From the NCBI GenBank assembly GCA_963769045.1, contig CAVYKK010000007.1:1-64000 (forward strand): a stretch of 64,000 nt of DNA, given 5' to 3'. Both the position numbers and the translations under genes were made by a program. Source of the stretch: Methanocella_A sp963769045. Its GTDB lineage: Archaea > Halobacteriota > Methanocellia > Methanocellales > Methanocellaceae. The notes under the pieces were generated by a model. It was not told the origin of the DNA. It saw nothing but the letters and a program-made list of their open reading frames with translations, and ran no database searches. This document shows, piece after piece, positions 1 through 7,962 of the stretch (positions within the stretch are counted from its first letter, which is position 1; each line of letters begins with the position of its first letter).

Positions 1-1528
1 CTTCCCTCGCACGGCCTTCGGTGGGCTGGCGCGTAAGCACCTGCACCGGTCCGCGGCTGCGGGCGTGCATCTTGGAGGAGACCATGTGGTACAGCTTCTG
101 GTACAGGATGACGCCGACGAAGACGTCCGCGACGATCCTCTCGCCAGTCGTGCCGCTGTAGAACACTTCTTTGCCGCTGTGGGAGAAGCCGAACTTGGTC
201 AGCGCCTTCCGCATGTCGTCTTCCAGCTCGTTGTTGAACGGCGTGCCGTCGATAAACCGGCCTTCCATACTGCCTACCTTACCGCCGATGGTCTCGAGCA
301 CGTGCCCGATGGTCATACGGGAGGGGATAGCATGGGGGTTGATGACGAGGTCAGGTATCAGTCCGTTCTCGGCAAAGGGCATGTCTTCCTGGGCTGCGAT
401 GAGCCCGATGACGCCCTTCTGCCCGTGCCTAGAGGCGAACTTGTCGCCCAGCTCGGGGACTCGCTGGTCCCTGGTGCGGACTTTGGCAAGACGGCTGCCG
501 TTCTGCGTGGCGGTCAGGATGACGGTGTCGACGATGCCCTTCTCGTTGCTGCGCATCGTGACCGAGGTCTCGCGTCTCTTGAGCGGGGTAATGCCGCCCA
601 GGTCCGTCGGTTCCTCAAGGAACCTCGGGGGACTGGTCTTGCCTATCAATACATCGTTCGGGCCGACAACCGTTTCAGGGTTGACCAGCCCGTCCTCGTC
701 CAGCATAGAGTAAAACTCAGACTCGCGGGCGCCGCGGACTTCTGCGTCCGGCACCTCGAAAGTGTCTTCCTGGCCGCCCGGATACCTGCGCTCCTCGCCC
801 TCCGTCGTCCTGAAGAAGTGCGATCGGCCCAGGCCTCGCTCGATGGAGCCCCGGTTGAAGACCAGCGCATCTTCAATGTTGTAGCCTTCGTAGGATAAGA
901 CGGCCACGACGAAGTTCTGGCCTGCGGGCCGGTCGTTGAAGTTGACGGCCTCTGCGCCCTGCGTGTTCACGATGCCCCGCTGCGGGTAGTGCAGGAAGTG
1001 GCCTCTCGTGTCCGGCCTGAGCTTCATGTTCGCCGTGCTCATGCCCAGGCACTGCTTGACCATGCCTGCGCCCATCGTTACTCTCGGAGACGCGTTGTGC
1101 TCCGGGTACGGGATCATGCCTGCGGCGATGCCCAGGATCAGCGACGGGTTCAGCTCCAGGTGCGTGTGGTCCCTGGTAAGCTGGGACTCGTCGATGGCGA
1201 TGAAGGTGTTTTCCTCTTCCTCGGCGTCGATGTACTCGATCACGCCGCGCCTGACCAGGTCTTCGAACTGTATCTCGCCGTTCTTCAGCTGCTCGACGTC
1301 TTCCTGGGTGATCAGGGGCCTGCCTTCTCTGATGATGATGAGCGGCCTGCGGGCTCTGCCCATATCCGTGTTTATGATGATTTCATTGGTGAGCTTGTGG
1401 TGGGCGATGTTGATCTGATGTGAAATGATACCCTGCCTTCGCTTCTCGCGAATGCTCACGACGAGCTCTTCGGGGTTCTCGTGTGTCCCGACGAGCGCGC
1501 CGTTGACGAATACTCTGGCCTTACTCAA
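1..1528 (-). CDS. rpoB1: DNA-directed RNA polymerase subunit B' (C-terminal half of B), partial
   Basis: Catalytic-core subunit of archaeal RNA polymerase, the C-terminal half of the split B subunit. Translating the minus strand gives an uninterrupted reading frame that leaves the window at base 1. It contains the beta-subunit motifs GAGMVKQCLGM and ASRHGQKGVIG and the RMTIGH segment. The probable start is TTG at 1526-1528, placed about seven bases behind GAGGAGG; an in-frame GTG six bases upstream sits too close to that site. The start overlaps the rpoB2 stop by 8 bases, so translation is probably coupled. The split of B into two polypeptides is typical of methanogens and related Euryarchaeota. 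Confidence 0.95.
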   Translation of the reverse strand, partial: MSKARVFVNGALVGTHENPEELVVSIREKRRQGIISHQINIAHHKLTNEIIINTDMGRARRPLIIIREGRPLITQEDVEQLKNGEIQFEDLVRRGVIEYIDAEEEENTFIAIDESQLTRDHTHLELNPSLILGIAAGMIPYPEHNASPRVTMGAGMVKQCLGMSTANMKLRPDTRGHFLHYPQRGIVNTQGAEAVNFNDRPAGQNFVVAVLSYEGYNIEDALVFNRGSIERGLGRSHFFRTTEGEERRYPGGQEDTFEVPDAEVRGARESEFYSMLDEDGLVNPETVVGPNDVLIGKTSPPRFLEEPTDLGGITPLKRRETSVTMRSNEKGIVDTVILTATQNGSRLAKVRTRDQRVPELGDKFASRHGQKGVIGLIAAQEDMPFAENGLIPDLVINPHAIPSRMTIGHVLETIGGKVGSMEGRFIDGTPFNNELEDDMRKALTKFGFSHSGKEVFYSGTTGERIVADVFVGVILYQKLYHMVSSKMHARSRGPVQVLTRQPTEGRARE

Positions 1529-3071
1529 CGACACCCCTCCTCAGAGGCCTTACTCCGGCCTCAAGCATAATTTTCTTGATCGATTCATCGTCCTCGATGC
1601 CTGTGGAAAGTTCCACCGACATGGCGAAGTTCTTCACCAGGCCGCAGTTCGGTCCTTCAGGCGTCTCCGACGGGCAGATGCGGCCCCACTGGGTCGCATG
1701 CAGGTCACGGGCCTCGAAGTGAGGCTGTGCCCTTGACAGTGGCGATATCACGCGCCGCAGGTGCGACAGCATGGCCATGTAGTCGATACGGTCCAGCAGC
1801 TGCGAGACGCCCGTCCGGCCGCCCACCCAGTTTCCGGTGGCCAGCGGGTGTATCAGGCGCTCGGTCAGCACGTCGGCACGGACCGCAGTGATCATATATA
1901 GTTCCCTGTTACGCATGTTGGCGCGCTCGAGCTGGTACTTGATGTCGCGCGTGAGCCTGTTGAACGAGACCCTGAACAGGTCCTCCATCAGGTCGCCCGC
2001 GAGCTTGAGCCGCTTGTTGGAATAGTGGTCCTTGTCGTCCGGCTGCCTGCGCTTCAGCGCCAGCTCACAGCAGGCCTCGGCCATCCGGCCCAGGAAGTAC
2101 GACTTGTTGACCCGGGACTCGCCCAGCTTCGGGTCGTCCGGCCCGAGCCGCTCGAAGTTCTCCGGGTTCAGGTGTGGCAACAGGTACCTGTCTATAACGT
2201 AGTGGGCGCGCTTCCGCTGGTAGTCCTTCGCCTGTCCGGCGGCGACGCGCTTGCCGATCTTTTCCATGGCGGACTCGACCGTGTCGGCCTCCGCCTCGTC
2301 GAGGTTCTCCAGCATGAACTTCTGGATTTCGGGGTCGTCCGAGACCGCGTTGACGATCTCCTGGTCAGTCTCCAGCCCGAGAGCTCTCATGAGCATGACG
2401 AGATTGAGTCTCCCCGATATGGACGGGAACGAGACCTCTAAGATAGACTTGCGGCCACGCTCTACGATGACTAATGCACGGTAACCGCGCCTCTGGGAGA
2501 AGACCTTTGCCACCTCGATCTGGTCGCCGTAACGGTCATCGTACTCGACCATTATCTTGTTCGGCGCCAGGTCCTCGAGCGTCATGATGACACGCTCGGT
2601 ACCGTTGATAATGAAGTATCCTCCGGGGTCGACCGGGTCCTCGCCGTTCTTGACCCACTCGTCGGGGCCCAGCCGCGCAAGGTTGCACTTCGCGCAGCCG
2701 ATCATGATGGGCATCTGGCCGATGTTGACCTCGATGTAGTCGCCTTCGACCTCTCCCCTCACAATGGCCATCTCGAGGAATATCTCCGCCGCGTAGGTGA
2801 TGTTCCTGAGACGTGCCTCGGTCGGGAACAGCGGTTCGACAGAGCCGTCAGCCTCTCTGACTACCGGGTTCCCTACCCTGATCTTGCCGAGCTTGACCTT
2901 GACGGGCTCGATGTTGTGCTCGATGTCCTCGATGTCAGTCTCGATGTATCCCTGCTCGTCAATGACTTTTTGCAGGCCCTGTTCCAGAAAAACGTTAAAA
3001 GAGTCAATATGATGCTGCGCTATTTTTTTACGGGTGAAATATGCCTTACTGAGTTCGGTACGGTCTAACAC
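1521..3071 (-). CDS. rpoB2: DNA-directed RNA polymerase subunit B''
   Basis: N-terminal half of the split archaeal RNA polymerase B subunit, 516 residues, complete. It carries the protrusion and lobe regions, the segment GTERVIMTLEDLAPN, and near the C-terminus the fork-like RICPSETPEGPNCGL motif found in every second-largest polymerase subunit. It lies 30 bases downstream of rpoH and overlaps the start of rpoB1, so rpoH-rpoB2-rpoB1 is one operon. Length and order match methanogen homologues; nothing is unusual. Confidence 0.97.
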   Translation of the reverse strand: MLDRTELSKAYFTRKKIAQHHIDSFNVFLEQGLQKVIDEQGYIETDIEDIEHNIEPVKVKLGKIRVGNPVVREADGSVEPLFPTEARLRNITYAAEIFLEMAIVRGEVEGDYIEVNIGQMPIMIGCAKCNLARLGPDEWVKNGEDPVDPGGYFIINGTERVIMTLEDLAPNKIMVEYDDRYGDQIEVAKVFSQRRGYRALVIVERGRKSILEVSFPSISGRLNLVMLMRALGLETDQEIVNAVSDDPEIQKFMLENLDEAEADTVESAMEKIGKRVAAGQAKDYQRKRAHYVIDRYLLPHLNPENFERLGPDDPKLGESRVNKSYFLGRMAEACCELALKRRQPDDKDHYSNKRLKLAGDLMEDLFRVSFNRLTRDIKYQLERANMRNRELYMITAVRADVLTERLIHPLATGNWVGGRTGVSQLLDRIDYMAMLSHLRRVISPLSRAQPHFEARDLHATQWGRICPSETPEGPNCGLVKNFAMSVELSTGIEDDESIKKIMLEAGVRPLRRGVVE

Positions 3072-3101
3072 GGTGAAATCCCCTTTTTCCCTATCTCCTG
3101 T

Positions 3102-3344
3102 TTATTCGATGATGAGCCTGTATGATATCGCTTTGCCCGCGGTCAGGCTCTTCCTTGTGATTCTGAGAATGTCGCCCGGCTGTGCGCCGATCTGCTTGAC
3201 GACAACGTCGGAGGTCTTGATCTTCGGCAACTGTCCCGGGGTAATGTTGTATCTCTTTAAAACTTCGGCTGCTTCCTCTTCGGTCAGCAATATGTGCTCG
3301 GGTACGAGCATATGTTCCCGAACGTCGAATTTTTTGGTGGTCAA
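3102..3344 (-). CDS. rpoH: DNA-directed RNA polymerase subunit H (RPB5-like)
   Basis: Small archaeal subunit corresponding to the C-terminal domain of eukaryotic RPB5, which contacts downstream DNA at the polymerase jaw. The 80-residue protein contains LVPEHILLTEEEAAEVL near its start and the GQLPKI and QPGDILRITR segments of the family. A longer frame would start inside the tRNA, so I chose TTG at 3342-3344, preceded by AGGAGGAAGG. First gene of the rpoH-rpoB2-rpoB1 operon, directly downstream of tRNA-Lys on the same strand. Confidence 0.93.
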   Translation of the reverse strand: MTTKKFDVREHMLVPEHILLTEEEAAEVLKRYNITPGQLPKIKTSDVVVKQIGAQPGDILRITRKSLTAGKAISYRLIIE

Positions 3345-3416
3345 ACTTGCCTTCCTCCTAAAACTGCATATGGTATGCTGTGCTGCGATATGACTAGCCC
3401 TATAACAGAGGGTGAG

Positions 3417-3490
3417 CGGGCTCATGGGGATTTGAACCCCAGGCAGCCTGGTTAAAAGCCAGGCGCTCTACCTAACTGAGCTATGAGCCC
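3417..3490 (-). tRNA. tRNA-Lys, anticodon TTT
   Basis: The minus strand folds into a 74-base cloverleaf. The acceptor stem pairs GGGCTCA with TGAGCCC. The D arm contains AGCTCAGTTAGGTAGAGC, the anticodon stem CCTGG/CCAGG frames the loop with TTT, and the T arm contains GGTTCAAATCC. The discriminator is G. The CCA end is not encoded and no intron is seen. It lies just upstream of rpoH on the same strand and may share its transcript. Confidence 0.97.
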
Positions 3491-3853
3491 TCTCGGAATG
3501 CTTGACGTTTTTACGTAACGAATTACGGTATCGAGTCTGTCGACGTCGATGGGATGTATCGCGGCACTCACCATACAGTTATAGAACTTAATCTGACGGC
3601 ATCATACATAGAACGTCTAGAATTTATAGTTTTCTATGGCCCCTAATATTATAGTGCCGCGCGACACGTGATGCTTTATATATTATCACTGCTGAGAAAT
3701 TATCTCAAAAATATAATAGGTTTGTATGGAAACTGTTATATAAGGTCTGAAAATTAACTAACTTTATTACATGAAATCGTGCCTTAGGAGCACATTGTGC
3801 TTCGGCGCGCATTCTGGTTTTCATACGATTATTAGAACACGGAGGTATTTACC
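3491..3853. promoter_or_regulatory. Intergenic promoter region between tRNA-Lys and the RNase gene
   Basis: No gene is seen in this 363-base stretch. It is AT-rich from about 3660 and holds two TATA-like boxes: TTTATATATT at 3674-3683 and TTATATAAG at 3736-3744. The second is placed to drive the RNase gene with a leader of about 80-90 bases. The Shine-Dalgarno site GGAGGT is at 3841-3846. Confidence 0.55.
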
Positions 3854-5092
3854 ATACGGATAAAAATCATGGGTGCCGGCCAGGAAGTCGGCCGGTCCGC
3901 CTTCCTCATCGACGATAAAATATTGCTCGACTACGGGATCAAGCCGAGCGATCCGCCCCAGTACCCGATGGGCGATCCACGCCCTGAAACGGTCGTCATC
4001 TCGCACGGCCATCTCGACCACTGTGGCGTCGTCCCCAACCTGATGGACCTGGAGCCGACCGTGCTCGCCACCCCTCCGACCAAGCACCTGACTAATCTGC
4101 TGGCCGAGGACACAATGGAGATTGCCGATGGGAACGGGTCCATCGCCCCGTTCGATCCGGTAGACATGCACATGCTCATGCGCCGGACGAAGGAACTGGA
4201 CTATCTCGACGCCTACGAGAAGGACGACTACACGATCACCCTGCTGGACGCCGGGCACATCCCGGGCAGCGCGCTGACCTACGTGGAGAAGGGCGGCCAG
4301 TCGCTGCTGTACACGGGCGACATCAAGAACAGCGATACGCGGCTGCTCAAGGGCTCGAAGATACACTATCCCGAGGCTGACATCCTGTTCATCGAGAGCA
4401 CCTACTTCGGCAAGGACCACCCGGACCGGCAGGCGCTGGAGCGTAAGTTCATCGAGTCCATCCGCTACACGCTGGACATCGGCGGCAACGTGATCATCCC
4501 CAGCTTCGCCATCGGCCGGACGCAGGAAATCCTGCTCATCCTGAAGGAGTATGGCATCAGCTCATACGTAGACGGCATGGGCACGGAAGTCACCGACATC
4601 CTTCTCAAGGACCCGGAATTCCTGCGGGATTCTGGCAGGCTCAAGTCGGCCTACGGCTATGCGACCACCGTCAAGCCGGGCATGCGTAAGTCGGTACTCA
4701 GCGAGCCTTCGGTAGTCGTGACCACCGCCGGCATGCTCAACGGCGGGCCGGTGCTGCACTACCTGAAGCGCGCCTACGACAATCCCCGGAACAAGGTCAT
4801 GCTGTCCGGCTACCAGGTGGAGGGCACCAACGGCCGGTCCGCCCTGCAGAACGGCTATGTCGATGTCGACGGCGAGATACTGACCCTGCGCTGTGCCCTG
4901 GAGCAGTATAGCTTCAGCGCCCACAGCGGCGAGACCGAGCTGAAGGCTATCGTGAAGCACATGGTCGATAAAGGCACACAGCACGTCTGCTGTGTCCACG
5001 GCGACCACACGCAGGACTTCGCCGACTGGGTGAAGAAGGAATTCGACGTCAGCACATACGCGCCGAAGATCGGCGACGAGATCAATATATAA
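3854..5092 (+). CDS. Beta-CASP metallo-beta-lactamase ribonuclease (archaeal CPSF-like, no KH domain)
   Basis: RNA-processing nuclease of the beta-CASP family related to CPSF73. The metallo-beta-lactamase signature SHGHLDHCG is near the N-terminus, followed by further motif residues in DAGHIPGSA and TGDIK. The beta-CASP motifs lie in the second half, including the SFSAHSGETE and VHGDH segments. No N-terminal KH domains are present, so it resembles the shorter aCPSF2/RNase J-like group. The first ATG (3869) would remove the first beta strand (RIKIMGAGQEVGRS), which homologues keep. The only in-frame codon at normal distance from GGAGGT (3841-3846) is ATA at 3854, used here as a tentative near-cognate start. 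About 412 residues. Function is by family; the start is inferred. Confidence 0.85.
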   Translation: MRIKIMGAGQEVGRSAFLIDDKILLDYGIKPSDPPQYPMGDPRPETVVISHGHLDHCGVVPNLMDLEPTVLATPPTKHLTNLLAEDTMEIADGNGSIAPFDPVDMHMLMRRTKELDYLDAYEKDDYTITLLDAGHIPGSALTYVEKGGQSLLYTGDIKNSDTRLLKGSKIHYPEADILFIESTYFGKDHPDRQALERKFIESIRYTLDIGGNVIIPSFAIGRTQEILLILKEYGISSYVDGMGTEVTDILLKDPEFLRDSGRLKSAYGYATTVKPGMRKSVLSEPSVVVTTAGMLNGGPVLHYLKRAYDNPRNKVMLSGYQVEGTNGRSALQNGYVDVDGEILTLRCALEQYSFSAHSGETELKAIVKHMVDKGTQHVCCVHGDHTQDFADWVKKEFDVSTYAPKIGDEINI

Positions 5093-5292
5093 TAGTGTCC
5101 GGCGATGACTGGCGCATCGCCCCGTTTTTATTCCGTACTTTTAGCAAAAGACTGATATATTTGGTTACTTATTGAAATCTAATCATTTATTCTACAATTC
5201 CTTAAAGATAATTGGCATCTCCTAACGATAATATATTAAGCCATAAGTGAGGTAATCATTCTATAATATTATAGTGTGACGGGGGTAGTGTA

Positions 5293-6456
5293 GTGGCCGA
5301 TAATATTCTTGAGCTGAGGAAGTTCGTCGGCCCGGAGGTCGTCTTCGGGGCCGGTGCGGTCAGCCTGGCCGGCCGCTATGCGAGGAACCTCGGCGCCGGC
5401 CGCGTCCTCGTCGTTACTGACCGCAACGTGCGGAAGCTGGCAGTCACGGAGCACGTCCTCGGCAGCCTGGAGAACGCCGGCGTCAGCTATTCCCTGTTCT
5501 ACGAAGTATCGCCCAACCCGACGGCAGGCGAGGTCATGGCCGGGGCAGCCGTCTATAATTCCGAAGGCTGTAACCTGATCGTGGCCGTGGGCGGCGGCAG
5601 CCCGATGGACTGCGCCAAGGGGATCGGCATCGTCAGCGCCAACCAGCGGCATGTCCTCGATTTCGCAGGCGTGGACAACGTGCCCCAGCCCGGGCCGCCG
5701 CTGATCTGTGTCCCCACCACGGCCGGCACGTCGGCCGACGTCTCCCAGTTCGCCATCATCCGGGACCCGGTGCGGAAGCTCAAGGTCGCCATCGTCAGCA
5801 AGACCGTGGTGCCTGACGTAGCGCTCATCGACCCTCTGACGACGATCACCATGGACCGGCAACTGACGGCATGCACCGGCATGGACGCATTGACGCATGC
5901 GGTCGAAGCGTATGCTTCAAACGCCCACTCTCCGCTGACCGACCTGTACGCCTATGACGCCATCCGCATTCTCCGTCACAGCCTGCCTCAGGCGCTAGAC
6001 CGGCTGAGCGATCCGGACCTCCGGGGCCGGGTAATGTTAGGCAGCCTCGAAGCAGGCCTCGCTTTCTCCAACGCCAGCCTCGGGGCAGTCCACGCGATGG
6101 CACACAGCCTCGGCGGCCTGCTTGACCTGCCCCATGGAGCCTGCAACGCTACCCTGCTGCCCCCCGTGGTGGACTATAACTTCATGAGCGACCCGGAGCG
6201 ATACTCCCGCATCGGCATTGCCCTCGGCCTGGACATGGCAGGCAAGAGCCTGCCCGACCGGAAGGCGGCCATCGTCAACGATCTTATCCGCCTGCAGCAG
6301 GACGCTTCTGTCAGCAAATGCCTCTCTGACATGGGCGTACGCCGGGACGACGTCCCTGTCCTCTCGGCACGGGCAATGGATGATCCGTGTATGGTGACGA
6401 ACCCTCGCAGGCCGCTGCTCAGCGACATCGAGGTGATCTTCGAGCATGCGCTCTGA
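5293..6456 (+). CDS. Iron-containing alcohol dehydrogenase family protein
   Basis: NAD(P)-dependent dehydrogenase of the group III (iron) type, 387 residues. The nucleotide-binding GGGSPMDCAKG segment lies near residue 100. The metal-binding region is seen in GMDALTHAVEAY, HAMAHSLGG and LPHGACNATLLPP. It begins with GTG at 5293 behind a GGGGGT sequence and overlaps the next kinase gene by 11 bases, so the two are probably co-transcribed. The substrate cannot be read from sequence: alcohols, aldehydes or a glycerol-1-phosphate-like substrate are all possible in this fold. A TATA-like element (AATATATT) lies around 5229-5236. Confidence 0.9.
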   Translation: MADNILELRKFVGPEVVFGAGAVSLAGRYARNLGAGRVLVVTDRNVRKLAVTEHVLGSLENAGVSYSLFYEVSPNPTAGEVMAGAAVYNSEGCNLIVAVGGGSPMDCAKGIGIVSANQRHVLDFAGVDNVPQPGPPLICVPTTAGTSADVSQFAIIRDPVRKLKVAIVSKTVVPDVALIDPLTTITMDRQLTACTGMDALTHAVEAYASNAHSPLTDLYAYDAIRILRHSLPQALDRLSDPDLRGRVMLGSLEAGLAFSNASLGAVHAMAHSLGGLLDLPHGACNATLLPPVVDYNFMSDPERYSRIGIALGLDMAGKSLPDRKAAIVNDLIRLQQDASVSKCLSDMGVRRDDVPVLSARAMDDPCMVTNPRRPLLSDIEVIFEHAL

Positions 6457-7921
6457 CCGTGAAGACTGGCAGCCGCTGCGGGAGAAGATTATAGGGCTCG
6501 GCGACAGCTCGTTCCGTAAAAGCTACTATCCGGAGCTGCAGCGGAAGATCGCCGAACTCGAGCAGTTCCGCGCCATCCTGGACCACAGCGATGATGCCAT
6601 CTTCATGGTCGATACCGGCACCGGCCGGATCATCGACGTGAGCGGCTCGGCATGCAGCCACCTCGGATACGACCGTGCCACGATGCTCGGCATGAGCTTC
6701 GATGACTTCATCGATGAGAATGCCCGCAGCGCGATGGCCAGCCTGTTCAGCGGCCGGGTCCGGCACGTCGATATCGCCGCCACGCTCCATGGCCGGAGCG
6801 GCGTGCAGATACCCGGCGAGATATCGGCAAACATTGCCCGGATGGACGGCAAAGCCATTGCGGTAGTCATGGCCCGGAATGTCGCGGCGCGGAAGCAGAT
6901 CGGCGACGAGCTCAAGCGTTCCGAGGACACATACCAGGCGATCTTCAACTCGGTCAACGATGGCATCGTCATCATGGACATCGAGACCGGCCGGTCCGTG
7001 GATGTCAATGACGCCATGTGCCGGATGTTTGGCATCAGCCGTGAAACTGCTGCGAGCATTGACTATCCTGCATTGATCGCCGCCAATCATAAGCTGACAA
7101 GAGAAGAGGCCATGCAGCAATTCCGGGAAATCGCTTCAGGCCCTAAGTTGCTTATGGAGCAGGTCCGGGGCCCTGACGGGAAACAGTTCTGGGTCGAGGT
7201 CAGCCTGAAGTACGGCCGCATCCGCGGCAACGAGCGGGTCATCGCCGTGGTACGCGACGTCACAGAGCGCATGAGGACCGAGGAACAGATCAGGGCCTCG
7301 CTGAAAGAGAAAGAGGTCATGCTCAAGGAAATACACCACCGGGTCAAGAACAACCTGCAGGTGATCTCCAGCCTGCTGAGCATCCAGTCCCGGTACCTGG
7401 CAGACCCCCGGGACGCCAAGCTCTTCCAGGAAAGCCAGGACCGCGTCAAGTCCATGGCTCTCGTCCACGAGAAGCTCTACCAGTCCAGCGATATCGCGAG
7501 CATCGACTTCAGCTCCTATATCGAGCGCCTGGTTACCAACCTGTTCCGGTCATACAGCGGCAACAACGGCAACGTCAACCTGCACATGGACATTAAGGAC
7601 ATTTTCCTCAATGTCGATACCGCGGTCCCCTGCGGCCTGATCGTCAACGAGCTGGTCACTAACGCGCTGAAGTACGCGTTCCCGGGCGGCAGAGACGGCA
7701 CCGTCACAGTCTCTATGCGAATCGAAGGCGACTGTTACGTCCTCGAGGTCAGCGACGACGGTGTCGGCATGGCGGCGGGCTTCGATATCGAGAAGTCCCA
7801 GTCCCTGGGCCTCCAGCTCGTGACCATGCTGGCCAGCCAGATCGACGGCAAGATAAAGACCGATACATCGAAAGGGACAAGGTACACGATCACCTTCCGC
7901 AAACCAGTCAACAGCGCATAG
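6446..7921 (+). CDS. PAS-PAS sensor histidine kinase (HisKA_2 type)
   Basis: Cytoplasmic two-component sensor, 491 residues with no membrane segment. Two PAS domains occupy about residues 40-150 and 160-280. Then comes a dimerisation/phosphoacceptor segment with IHHRVKNNLQVISSLL, whose second His is the probable phosphorylation site. A C-terminal GHKL ATPase domain follows, with N-box NELVTNALKYAF and G-box SDDGVGM. Overlap with the upstream alcohol dehydrogenase suggests a joint operon. No response regulator lies beside it, which is common for archaeal PAS kinases. Confidence 0.93.
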   Translation: MRSDREDWQPLREKIIGLGDSSFRKSYYPELQRKIAELEQFRAILDHSDDAIFMVDTGTGRIIDVSGSACSHLGYDRATMLGMSFDDFIDENARSAMASLFSGRVRHVDIAATLHGRSGVQIPGEISANIARMDGKAIAVVMARNVAARKQIGDELKRSEDTYQAIFNSVNDGIVIMDIETGRSVDVNDAMCRMFGISRETAASIDYPALIAANHKLTREEAMQQFREIASGPKLLMEQVRGPDGKQFWVEVSLKYGRIRGNERVIAVVRDVTERMRTEEQIRASLKEKEVMLKEIHHRVKNNLQVISSLLSIQSRYLADPRDAKLFQESQDRVKSMALVHEKLYQSSDIASIDFSSYIERLVTNLFRSYSGNNGNVNLHMDIKDIFLNVDTAVPCGLIVNELVTNALKYAFPGGRDGTVTVSMRIEGDCYVLEVSDDGVGMAAGFDIEKSQSLGLQLVTMLASQIDGKIKTDTSKGTRYTITFRKPVNSA

Positions 7922-7962
7922 GCCCCGGCCGGCGCCATATCGATCGCCTGACGGCGGGCTTG